DNA from: Planctomycetota bacterium
GTDB lineage: Bacteria; Planctomycetota; UBA1135; GCA-002686595
Direction of reading: 5' to 3'
NCBI GenBank assembly: GCA_016714045.1
Contig: JADJNY010000003.1
Span: 186,001 to 250,000, forward strand
DNA length: 64,000 bases
The notes beneath the pieces were generated by a model that searched no databases, had not been told where the DNA came from, and saw only the letters and a list, made by a program, of their open reading frames with translations. Below, piece after piece: positions 30,622 through 38,508 of the stretch (position 1 is the first letter of the stretch; the number at the start of each line of letters is the position of its first letter). The translations under genes were made by a program, and so were the position numbers.

Positions 30622-31222
30622 TCCTCGCCGTACTCGGACTTGAATCGGGAACCTTCGCGGCAGGGGTTGGGTGCGCGCGCTCCGTGAGTCGGTCACCTTG
30701 GGCGTGCGGTTCGTCGTCCGCGTGGCCGCGCGCGTGGTCGGGTGGAGTCCAGACCGCTCGCCGCTCCCGGACTTGATTCGGGAACCTTCGCGAGAGTGAT
30801 GGGGTACGTGTGCTCCGCGAGCTGGTCACGTCGGGCGTGCGGTTCGTCGTCCGCGTGGCCGCGCGCGTGGTCGGGTGGAGTCCAGACCGCTCGGCGTTCC
30901 CGAACTTGATTCGGGAACCTTCGCGGGAGCGATTGGGTGCGTGCGCTCCGCGTGCTGGTCACGTCTGGCGTGCGGTTCGTCGTCCGCGTGGCCGCGCGCG
31001 TGGTCGGGTGGAGTCCAGACCGCTCGGCGTTCCCGAACTTGATTCGGGAACCTTCGCGAGAGCGATGGGGTGCGTGTGCTCCGCGAGTGGGTCACGTCTG
31101 GCGTGCGGTACGTCGTCCGCGTGGCCGCACGCGTGGTCGGGTGGAGTCCAGACGGCTCGCCGTTCCCGGACTTGATTCGGGAACCTTCGCGGGAGCGATG
31201 GGGGGCGCGCGCTCCGCGGCGG
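30622..31222. repeat. Tandem array with a 133-bp period, each unit carrying a hairpin
   Basis: Five hairpins start at 30630, 30763, 30896, 31029 and 31162, exactly 133 bp apart. Units 3 and 4 have perfect 9-base arms, GTTCCCGAA and TTCGGGAAC, around a CTTGA loop. Units 2 and 5 differ in the left arm (a G at the eighth base) that still pairs as G-U in RNA; unit 1 is the most degenerate. The rest of each unit is also conserved (for example TGCGGTTCGTCGTCCGCGTG and GTCGGGTGGAGTCCAGAC). Since 133 is not a multiple of 3, reading frames rotate from unit to unit, arguing against coding. The array fills most of the 853-bp gap between ftsY and the ligase-like gene, where I see no other gene. Confidence 0.9.
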
Positions 31223-31361
31223 GCCACCGTCCACGTAGTGACGAGAGCGTCCGACGCCGAGTCTTCACCACTGAGCGGCCTCCGCCGCGCGAGCTCCGCC
31301 GCGCGAGTTCCGCCGCGCGAACTCCTCCGCGCCAACGGCCGAAGCGCGCCCTCGAGTTCGC

Positions 31362-32276
31362 TCAGCGCCCGACGATCGCGTCGACGAAGGCCTCGGGCTC
31401 GAAGACCTCGAGCAACTCGAGCTGTTCGCCCGTCCCGATGTAACGCACCGGGAGCTTCAACTGCTCGTGGATGCCGAACACGGCACCACCGCGCGCCGTC
31501 CCGTCGAGCTTCGCGATGATCAGGCCCGTCACCTGCACCGCGGCGGTGAAGAGCTTCGCCTGCTGGATCGCGTTCTGGCCGTTCGTGCCGTCGAGGACGA
31601 GCCAAGTCTCGTGCGGCGCGCCGGGGAGGCGGCGCTCGATGACGCGGCGCACCTTCTGGAGCTCGTCCATCAGGTTCTTCTGCGTGTGCAGGCGGCCCGC
31701 CGTGTCGATCAGCACGACGTCGATCTTGCGCGCGATCGCGGCGTCGACGGCGTCGTACGCGACGGCCGCGGGGTCCGCGCCGGGCTTCTGGCGCACGATC
31801 GGGACGTCGTTCCTCTGGGCCCAGATCTCGAGCTGGTCCGCCGCGGCGGCGCGGAACGTGTCGCCGGCGCCCAGGAGGACGCTCTTCCCTTGCTGCTTGA
31901 ACCGGTGCGCGAGCTTCGCGATCGACGTCGTCTTGCCCGAGCCGTTCACGCCGACGACGAGGATCACGGTCGGCCGCTCGGTCAACGGGACCTCGCCGCC
32001 GTCCTGGCCGAGGCGCTCGAGCAGGATCGTGCGCAGCGCGCCGCGCACGTCTTCCTCGCCCTTGACGTCGCCGCGCTTGTGCATGCGCGCGAGCTCGGTC
32101 GTCACGTGCTCCGCGACGGGGCCGAGGTCGGACGTGTAGAGCATCTCCTCGAGCTCGGCGAGCAGCGCCGCGTCGATCGGGCGTCCGCCCTTGAAGATGC
32201 CGGTGATCTTGTCCGAGATCGCCGTGCGCGTCTTGACGAGCCGCTCTTTGAGCCGATCGAAGAGACCCACGGTCAA
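31362..32276 (-). CDS. ftsY: Signal recognition particle receptor FtsY
   Basis: 304 residues. It begins at TTG 32276, overlapping the nusB stop (TTGA), with GTG 32270 as an alternative. It has the helical N domain (LLAELEEMLYTSDLGP) and the SRP GTPase G domain: P-loop VVGVNGSGKTTSIAKLAHRF, DTFRAAAADQLEIWA, DTAGRLHTQKNLMDEL, and AKLDGTARGGAVFGI. The acidic A domain of the E. coli protein is absent, as in many bacteria. It acts at the inner membrane as the docking receptor for SRP-bound ribosomes. Last gene of the ribH-nusB-ftsY unit. Confidence 0.96.
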   Translation of the reverse strand: MTVGLFDRLKERLVKTRTAISDKITGIFKGGRPIDAALLAELEEMLYTSDLGPVAEHVTTELARMHKRGDVKGEEDVRGALRTILLERLGQDGGEVPLTERPTVILVVGVNGSGKTTSIAKLAHRFKQQGKSVLLGAGDTFRAAAADQLEIWAQRNDVPIVRQKPGADPAAVAYDAVDAAIARKIDVVLIDTAGRLHTQKNLMDELQKVRRVIERRLPGAPHETWLVLDGTNGQNAIQQAKLFTAAVQVTGLIIAKLDGTARGGAVFGIHEQLKLPVRYIGTGEQLELLEVFEPEAFVDAIVGR

Positions 32277-32821
32277 TCCTCGCTCGGATCGTCGATTTCG
32301 CCCTGCGGCTCGGGGATCGAGGCGGCGGCTTCGGGCGCCGTGACCTTCGCGGCGACGCCCTTCTCCGCGCGCGCGTCCTTGTCGCCCTTCTCGGCCGCGT
32401 CGATCGGCCCGCCGTTGGGCCGCGCGCGGTTCATGATCTTGTCGAGGATCCCGTTGATGAACGCGCCCGAGTTCGACGTCGAGTAGCGCTTGCCGAGCTC
32501 GATCGCCTCGTTGATCGCGACCTTCGGCGGGATGTCCTTGCAGTGGAGGAGCTCGTACGTCGCGAGACGCAGCACGTTGCGGTCGACGACCGCCATGCGC
32601 GAGATGTTCCAGTTCTGCGCGACGCCCTGGATCGTCTTGTCGATCTCGTCCCAGTGCTCGAACGTGCCCTCGACGAGGCGCAGGGCGAACTTCTGCGTTT
32701 CGTCGTCGCGTTCCTCGCCGCGGACCCAGTCCTTCGCTTCCGCGAACAGGTCGTCGCCGCGCAGGTCGAGTTGGTAGAGGAACTGGAGCGCGAGCTCGCG
32801 CGATCGTGTGCGTTTCTTCAA
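32273..32821 (-). CDS. nusB: Transcription antitermination factor NusB
   Basis: 182 residues from ATG 32821. Typical NusB features are RELALQFLYQLDLRG, WNISRMAVVDRNVLRLATYE and PPKVAINEAIELGKRYSTSN. NusB binds boxA RNA with NusE (S10) in rRNA antitermination. A C-terminal tail of about 45 residues (Ala, Glu, Asp and Pro-rich) extends beyond the usual end. It lies 4 bp after ribH and overlaps ftsY; ribH next to nusB is a common bacterial arrangement. Confidence 0.95.
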   Translation of the reverse strand: MKKRTRSRELALQFLYQLDLRGDDLFAEAKDWVRGEERDDETQKFALRLVEGTFEHWDEIDKTIQGVAQNWNISRMAVVDRNVLRLATYELLHCKDIPPKVAINEAIELGKRYSTSNSGAFINGILDKIMNRARPNGGPIDAAEKGDKDARAEKGVAAKVTAPEAAASIPEPQGEIDDPSED

Positions 32822-32825
32822 GGCG

Positions 32826-33326
32826 TCAATCCCAATCGTCGATCCCGTCGAGCGCCGCGAGCGTCTCGAGCGCGGCGCGCGCGACCTCGCGCCCCTTGTC
32901 CTGCTCGCCGCCCTTGGAGGGCGGGAGCGCGCGGGCGCGCGCTTGTTCCATCGTCTTGCACGTCAAAACGCCGAGGTGGATCGGCGTCTCGTTCTGCAGG
33001 CTCGCGAGCACGAGGCCCGTGACGGCGGCGTGCGCGACCCAGTGGTCGTGCTGCGTCTCGCCCTGGATCACGACGCCGAACGCGAGCACGCTGTCGGAGT
33101 GCACGGCGGCGCGCGCGGCGACGATCGGGAGCTCGAACGAGCCCGGCACCCAGACCACCTGGAGGTTGCTCGGGCGGACGCCGGCGGCGAGCAGCTCCTC
33201 CTGCGCCGAGGCGAGCATCGCTCCGGTCAGGTCCTCGTGCCAGCGCGCGACCACGATGGCGATGCGGGCATCGGGCCGGGCCCGAGGGTGGGACGCGCTC
33301 GATCGGCGGTGCTCGTCGAAGACCAT
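32826..33326 (-). CDS. ribH: 6,7-dimethyl-8-ribityllumazine synthase
   Basis: 166 residues from ATG 33326. Family motifs are IAIVVARWHEDLTGAMLASA, VVWVPGSFELPIVA, the loop GVVIQGETQHDHWVAHA holding the active-site His, and NETPIHLGVLTCKTMEQA. It condenses 3,4-dihydroxy-2-butanone-4-phosphate with the ribitylamino-pyrimidine in riboflavin synthesis. The first 20 residues (RRSSASHPRARPDA) are an atypical basic stretch. No FMN riboswitch is apparent in the 293-bp gap to the divergent peroxidase gene. Confidence 0.95.
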   Translation of the reverse strand: MVFDEHRRSSASHPRARPDARIAIVVARWHEDLTGAMLASAQEELLAAGVRPSNLQVVWVPGSFELPIVAARAAVHSDSVLAFGVVIQGETQHDHWVAHAAVTGLVLASLQNETPIHLGVLTCKTMEQARARALPPSKGGEQDKGREVARAALETLAALDGIDDWD

Positions 33327-33619
33327 GGGAGAAGGATCGGATCGCGGGGGGCGCGGCGGATCGCCGCCGAACGAGGGCAGAGAAGTCTAGCGGCGCGCGC
33401 GCGCGCGTCCACTCCGGGGCCGCGCGGCGCTCCGGGAGGGCGCGGGAGGGTCGCTTCGGAGCGCGCGAACCGCGACGGCCTACGGGGACGTGTCACGGTC
33501 GAGCCTCCTACGCGCCTCTCGTCGAGTTCCACCGCGAGGAGGACGTTCCGCGCTCTGGTCGGGCCGAGGGCTCGACTCGCACCTTCCGTCCTCGCCCGGC
33601 GTCTGCGATCTTGGGGTCG

Positions 33620-34648
33620 ATGCGCCGCTCGAGCTCCCTCGTCGTCCTCGCCTCCGTCGTCGCGTTCGGCGGCCTCGCGGTCGAGCTGCCGCGCGACACG
33701 CTGCCGAAGGAGCTCCCGCTCGCGCCGCCCTACGGCGTGGTCGCCAAGGACGAGCCCGCGCCCGCGCCGCCCGACGCGCGGCTCGTCGAACTCGGTCGCG
33801 CGCTCTTCTTCGCGCCCGAGCTTTCCGTCGACGGCACCGTCTCGTGCGCGAGCTGTCACCATCCCGACCACGGCTTCGCGGACGACGAGGCGACGTCGCA
33901 GGGCGTGCACGGGCGTCGCACGGCGCGCAATTCGCCTGCGCTCCTGAACCGTGCGCTCGGCGCCTCGTTCTTCTGGGACGGACGCGCGGCGACGCTCGCG
34001 GAGCAAGTGCTCCAGCCGATCGAGAACCCCGACGAGATGGGCGCGAAGCTCGACGACGTGCTCGCGCGCCTCGCGAAGGACGCGGCGTGGAGCGCGCGCT
34101 TCCAGCAGGCGATGGGCGGCGCGCCGACGCGCGAGCGGCTCGCGACGGCGCTCGCGAGCTTCGTCAGCGCGCTCTGGCACGGCGACACGCCGGTCGATCG
34201 CTTCCAGGCGGGCGATGCCGCGGCGCTGACCGAGGAGGAGCGCACCGGGCTCTGGATCTACGAGTCGAAGGGCGGCTGCTGGCGCTGCCACTCGGGCACG
34301 AACTTCACTGACGAGGCGTTCCACAACACGGGCGTCGGCGTGAAGGACGGCGTGGCCGAACCCGGACGCGAGGCGGTCACGAAGGACGCGAACGATCGCG
34401 GCGCGTTCAAGACGCCGACGTTGCGCGGCGTCGCGCTCACCGCGCCGTACATGCACGACGGCAGCCTCGCGACGTTGAAGGACGTCGTCGAGTTCTACCG
34501 CCGCGGCGGGAACGCGAACGAGCACCTCGACCTGGACGTGGAGAAGCTCGAGCTCACGGACGTCGAGGCGGAGCGGCTCGTCCTGTTCCTCGAGGCGTTG
34601 TCGCGCCGCGTGCCGGGCGAGGTCGAGTCCGGCGCGAAGCGGAAGTGA
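33620..34648 (+). CDS. Di-haem cytochrome c peroxidase (MauG/CcpA family)
   Basis: 342 residues from ATG 33620; TTG 33611 in the same frame is less likely. A short signal segment (SSSLVVLASVVAFGGLAVEL) is followed by two haem c sites: CASCHHPDHGFADD and CWRCHSGTNFTDEAF. The family segments GRRTARNSPALLNRA, FFWDGRAATLAEQVLQPI, FKTPTLRGVALTAPYMHDGS and VVEFYRRGGN are present. These periplasmic enzymes reduce hydrogen peroxide using electrons from small cytochromes or, in MauG, modify proteins. Only two haem sites are present, so it is the classical peroxidase type. Confidence 0.92.
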   Translation: MRRSSSLVVLASVVAFGGLAVELPRDTLPKELPLAPPYGVVAKDEPAPAPPDARLVELGRALFFAPELSVDGTVSCASCHHPDHGFADDEATSQGVHGRRTARNSPALLNRALGASFFWDGRAATLAEQVLQPIENPDEMGAKLDDVLARLAKDAAWSARFQQAMGGAPTRERLATALASFVSALWHGDTPVDRFQAGDAAALTEEERTGLWIYESKGGCWRCHSGTNFTDEAFHNTGVGVKDGVAEPGREAVTKDANDRGAFKTPTLRGVALTAPYMHDGSLATLKDVVEFYRRGGNANEHLDLDVEKLELTDVEAERLVLFLEALSRRVPGEVESGAKRK

Positions 34649-34766
34649 CGCTGCAACGCGGTCGCGGGGCGTTCCGCGGCGTCGCCGGCGATTCGTCGCC
34701 CTCCGTTGCGGGCTCCCGCGCGCGGTGTACCTTCGAAGCGAACCCTTCAGCTCCCAGGAGGTCGGT

Positions 34767-36545
34767 ATGTCGCACGCAGGCTCGCTCGCGCTCGCATCTG
34801 CTCTCGTCCTCGCCGCGTCGGCGCGCGCGCAGCTCACCGAGGTTTACCACTCGACCCTCCCCGGTCTCGCGTTTCGCACCGCCGCGCAGGCGGGCACCGG
34901 CGAGTTCTACGTCGCGGGCGGACAGCTCTCGACCGGAGGCTCGGGGTACGACCCGACGCTCGTCCGGATCGAGGCCGACGGCTCGATCGCGTGGAGTCGG
35001 AGCTGGTCCGTCGTCACCAACGGGGCCGTCAGCGCCGAGGCCGTGGGCCTCGCGCCGTCGGGCAACGCGATCTGGGTCGCGGCCGCGAACGAGTTCCCGC
35101 ATGGCGTGCGGATGTTGTGCTGGGACACCGCGGGCAACCTGCAGTGGGCGGGCGATTCGTTCGTCACCGACATGACCGGGTCGGTCGTCGCGCGCCGCGT
35201 CGTGTTCGATCCAGCGGGCAACGGATACGTGCTCGGTCGCCGCGCGCCGACGCCGCCGGAGCTCGGATCCGACCTGGTCCTGCTCTCCTGGGCTCCGACC
35301 GGTGCGTTCCGGTTCGCGCGCACGATCAGCGGAGACCCGAACGACTCGGACACGGGCGTCGACTTCGCCACCGACGCGGCGGGCAACGTCTGTCTCGTCG
35401 GGATCCTGAACGGCGGGGGGACCGCGGGCTACGGTCAGATGCTCGTGGCGAAGGTGGACCCGAACGACAACCTGCTCTGGACGCGCACGTTCTCCGGCAC
35501 CGCGGGACTGCATGGCCGCGGCCTCGGCCTCGATGCGAGCGGCAACGTCTTCGTCTGCGCGAACTCGGGACTCCTGAACGAGATCGTGACCTACAAGCTC
35601 GACCCGGCGGGCAACACGCTCTGGTCGCAGTTCCACCCGAACGGAGTGCAGACCGAAGTGAGTGACCTGGTCGTCGATGCGTCCGGCGGCGTCGTCGTGC
35701 TCGCATCGGAAACTCCCGGGCCGACCGGCCTGACGCAACCGATCCTCGTGTCCTACGACGCCGCCGGGATCCTGCGCTGGACGCGGGCCTGGAGCTCGCC
35801 GGTGGCGCAGGACTTCCTGGCGCAGTCCATCGGCATCGGTGCGGGGGGCACGATCGAATTCGACGTCCTGTGGTCGACCGCGCCGCAGGGCAGCAGCTTC
35901 GCGGGGCTCGTCCGCTACGACGCCGATGGAACGCTGCGTGGAAGCCTCCTCAGCGTGCTCCCCGGGAACGGAAACCGCTCGTTCGCGGCCTCGACCCCGC
36001 AGGGTGACGTGGTGTTCGCGGCGAATCGGACCCTTCTGACCGGGGCGGTCCTGACCCACGCGCTTCGAGCCCGGGACACGTGGTCGCTCGGCTGCCCGGG
36101 CGACGGCAGCGGCGCCGCGTGTCCGTGCGCGAGCGCGACGGCGACGGCGCACGGTTGTCCGAACTCCGCGTTCGCGGGCGGCGCGCTCCTGCGCGCGACG
36201 GGCTTCCCGTCCGTCGGAGCGGACACGTTCCAGCTCGTCGCGGAGGCGATGACCGGCGCGAGCAGCGTCTTCTTCCAGGGCAGCGACGCGCTCGCGCCCG
36301 CGATCGTCGACGACGGCCTCGGCTGCGTCGGCGGCTCCATCGTGCGGCTCGGCACGAAGGCGGTCGCGGCGGGTACGAGCGCGTATCCCGCTCCCGGCGA
36401 CACGTCGATCAGCGTGCGCGGCGCGATCCCGCCCGCGGGCGCGACGCGGCACTACCAGGTGTTCTATCGCAACGCCGCGGCGTCGTTCTGTCCGCCGGCG
36501 ACGTCGAATCGCACGAACTCGGTCGCGGTCGTGTGGGGGAGTTGA
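34767..36545 (+). CDS. Secreted beta-propeller (SBBP-like) protein with C-terminal Cys-rich domain, copy 1
   Basis: 592 residues from ATG 34767, with AGGAGG at 34757-34762. The signal peptide ends ASARA before QLTEVYH. Residues 40-430 hold repeats of the SBBP type, each with DxAGNxxxxG and LWxRxxxG strands (FDPAGNGYVLGRR, LDASGNVFVCANS, KLDPAGNTLWSQF). From about residue 440 comes a distinct domain with paired cysteines: WSLGCPGDG, CPCAS, HGCPNSAFAGGALLRATG, VFFQGSDAL, LGCVGGSIVRLGTKAV and the ending FCPPATSNRTNSVAVVWG. The same domain closes the next gene. It looks like an exported or cell-surface protein; the activity is unknown. Confidence 0.8.
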   Translation: MSHAGSLALASALVLAASARAQLTEVYHSTLPGLAFRTAAQAGTGEFYVAGGQLSTGGSGYDPTLVRIEADGSIAWSRSWSVVTNGAVSAEAVGLAPSGNAIWVAAANEFPHGVRMLCWDTAGNLQWAGDSFVTDMTGSVVARRVVFDPAGNGYVLGRRAPTPPELGSDLVLLSWAPTGAFRFARTISGDPNDSDTGVDFATDAAGNVCLVGILNGGGTAGYGQMLVAKVDPNDNLLWTRTFSGTAGLHGRGLGLDASGNVFVCANSGLLNEIVTYKLDPAGNTLWSQFHPNGVQTEVSDLVVDASGGVVVLASETPGPTGLTQPILVSYDAAGILRWTRAWSSPVAQDFLAQSIGIGAGGTIEFDVLWSTAPQGSSFAGLVRYDADGTLRGSLLSVLPGNGNRSFAASTPQGDVVFAANRTLLTGAVLTHALRARDTWSLGCPGDGSGAACPCASATATAHGCPNSAFAGGALLRATGFPSVGADTFQLVAEAMTGASSVFFQGSDALAPAIVDDGLGCVGGSIVRLGTKAVAAGTSAYPAPGDTSISVRGAIPPAGATRHYQVFYRNAAASFCPPATSNRTNSVAVVWGS

Positions 36546-36729
36546 GCGTGCGCCGGCGCGAGACGGTCGCGCCGGTCGGACTGCCGGGCCACGTCCTTTC
36601 GCGCTTCGCGTGAGGGCCGCAGCCGCGATCGCGAGGCCGCGGAGCGAGGCCGGACGCCGCGTTCTCCTTCCGGCTGCTAGGCTGGCTGACGCCCGCTCGT
36701 CCCGATCTTCCCCTTCGCACGAGACCCAG

Positions 36730-38493
36730 ATGAAGCACCTCTCGCGGATCCCGTGGATCGCGCTCTGCACCCTCTCACCGGTCGAGGCGCAGCTCACCCA
36801 GACGTGGCACACGTCCGCGCCGATCGGGAGGGTCGGCTTCGCGGCGCTCGCGGACGACGCCGCGCTTCACGTCGCCGGCGCGACCGTCGCGTCGCCCGGG
36901 CCCGGCGACGATCCGCTCGTCGCGCGCATCGCTCCCGACGGCACGCTCGCGTGGACGCAGACGATCCAAGGCGGCGTCCGCGTCACGGCCTTCGGCGTGG
37001 AGCCCACGGGGCAGCGCGTGTGGACCGCGTTCCTGCCCGACGGACCGGGTGAGGACGTGCAGATGGCCTGCACGTCCGTCGCCGGCGTGCCGCTGTGGGT
37101 CAGCGCGCGGTTCGACCTCGGCCCGCAGGATCGCCTCGGCGGACGGCGGGTCGCGTTCGATCCCGCGGGGAACGGCTACGTGGTCGGCGAGACCTGGACG
37201 CCCGCGGCTCCGGGGATCCTCGACGTCCTGCTCGTCTCCTGGGATCCGTCGGGAGCGCTGCGCTTCGGCGTCGCGATCGACGGCGGAGCGGGCCTGAACG
37301 ACCGCGGGTACGACTGCCTCTGCGACGCGCAAGGAAACGTGTACGTCACGGGCCTCGGCGACACGGTCTTCCCGAGCAACGGGCATCTCCTCGTGCTGAA
37401 GGCCGACACGAACGGCCAAGTGCTCTGGCGCCGGACGTTCGACGGCTCGCAGCCGGGCGGTGTCGGCCATGCGCTCGCGCTCGATGGAGCGGGCAACGTC
37501 CACGTCGCCGGCCAGGGCGCGTTGGGCGAGTACCTCGTCATCAAGCTCGACGCCGCGGGCAACACGCTCTGGACCGACGTCCAGCCGGGCGCGGACGCGG
37601 GCAGTCTGGCCGCGCTCGCGATCGATGCAGCTGGGCGGGCCTACCTCGCTGGAGCGCAGGGTGCGGGAGTGCCGGGATCCGCGGACGCGCTCCTGCTGGC
37701 CTATGACGTCGACGGCCAGCGCCGCTGGTCGCGCACGTGGAACTCGCCCTACGGTCTGAGCGACCTCGGCCGCGGCGTTTCCATCGGGCCCGCGGGTGCG
37801 ATCGAGCTCGCGGTCGACTGCGAGACGGCGACCGGCGCGTACGCGCCCGCGTGCCTGCGCTACGACGACGACGGGACGCTCCGCGACGCGGTCGTCCTCG
37901 CGCCGCCGAACGGCAACCACGCGCTGCTGGCCCGCTCGACGCGCACCGGCGAGCTGCGCGTCGTCACGACGGAACCCGGCGCGACGACGGCAGACGGCGT
38001 CGTGCACGCGTACGCGCTGCGCGACACCTGGACGTTGGGTTGCGCAGGAGACGGACCCGCGTCGCCGTGCCCGTGCTCGGGCGCTCTCGCGGTCGCGCAC
38101 GGGTGTCCGAACTCGGTGTTCGCGGGCGGAGCGCTCTTGCGCGCGACGGGATCCCCGAGCGTCGGCGGCGACACGTTTCGGCTCGTCGCCGAAGGGCTGA
38201 CCGGCACGTTCTGCACCTTCTTCCAGGGCACCGCCGAGCTGCCGCTCGCGATCGTCGACGACGGCATCGGCTGCGTCGGAGGGACCGTGGTCCGCCTCGG
38301 CACGAAGGCGATCGGCGCGAACGCGAGCGCATTCCCGGGCCCGGGGGATCCTTCGATCAGCGTGCGCGGCGGGCTCTCCGCGGCGGGCGGTCCGCGGTAC
38401 TACCAGGCCTTCTATCGCAATTCGGTGCTGGCGTTCTGTCCGCCCGCGACGTCGAACCGGACGAGCTCGGTCGCGGTGCAGTGGGGGCCTTGA
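36730..38493 (+). CDS. Secreted beta-propeller protein with C-terminal Cys-rich domain, copy 2
   Basis: 587 residues from ATG 36730. A short signal peptide ends SPVEA before QLTQTWH, matching the AQLT junction of the neighbour. It has the same SBBP-like repeats (FDPAGNGYVVGET, CDAQGNVYVTGLG, LDGAGNVHVAGQG, KLDAAGNTLWTDV) and the same closing domain (WTLGCAGDG, CPCSG, HGCPNSVFAGGALLRATG, CTFFQGTAEL, GCVGGTVVRLGTKAI, FCPPATSNRTSSVAVQWG). The two genes are tandem paralogues 184 bp apart, and the C-terminal domain is better conserved than the propeller. Confidence 0.8.
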   Translation: MKHLSRIPWIALCTLSPVEAQLTQTWHTSAPIGRVGFAALADDAALHVAGATVASPGPGDDPLVARIAPDGTLAWTQTIQGGVRVTAFGVEPTGQRVWTAFLPDGPGEDVQMACTSVAGVPLWVSARFDLGPQDRLGGRRVAFDPAGNGYVVGETWTPAAPGILDVLLVSWDPSGALRFGVAIDGGAGLNDRGYDCLCDAQGNVYVTGLGDTVFPSNGHLLVLKADTNGQVLWRRTFDGSQPGGVGHALALDGAGNVHVAGQGALGEYLVIKLDAAGNTLWTDVQPGADAGSLAALAIDAAGRAYLAGAQGAGVPGSADALLLAYDVDGQRRWSRTWNSPYGLSDLGRGVSIGPAGAIELAVDCETATGAYAPACLRYDDDGTLRDAVVLAPPNGNHALLARSTRTGELRVVTTEPGATTADGVVHAYALRDTWTLGCAGDGPASPCPCSGALAVAHGCPNSVFAGGALLRATGSPSVGGDTFRLVAEGLTGTFCTFFQGTAELPLAIVDDGIGCVGGTVVRLGTKAIGANASAFPGPGDPSISVRGGLSAAGGPRYYQAFYRNSVLAFCPPATSNRTSSVAVQWGP

Positions 38494-38508
38494 GCCGTCG
38501 GGCGCGCT

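Noticed and set aside
30810..31175. Open frames within the 133-bp array as repeat proteins
   Set aside because: The period is not a multiple of 3, so each unit is read in a different frame. The conserved feature is the hairpin, not a peptide.
30622..31222. CRISPR array
   Set aside because: Units are 133 bp and contiguous with similarity throughout; there are no unique spacers of 30-40 bp and no cas genes nearby.
33327..33619. FMN riboswitch upstream of ribH
   Set aside because: The conserved RFN-box sequences are not recognisable in the 293-bp gap before the divergent peroxidase gene.
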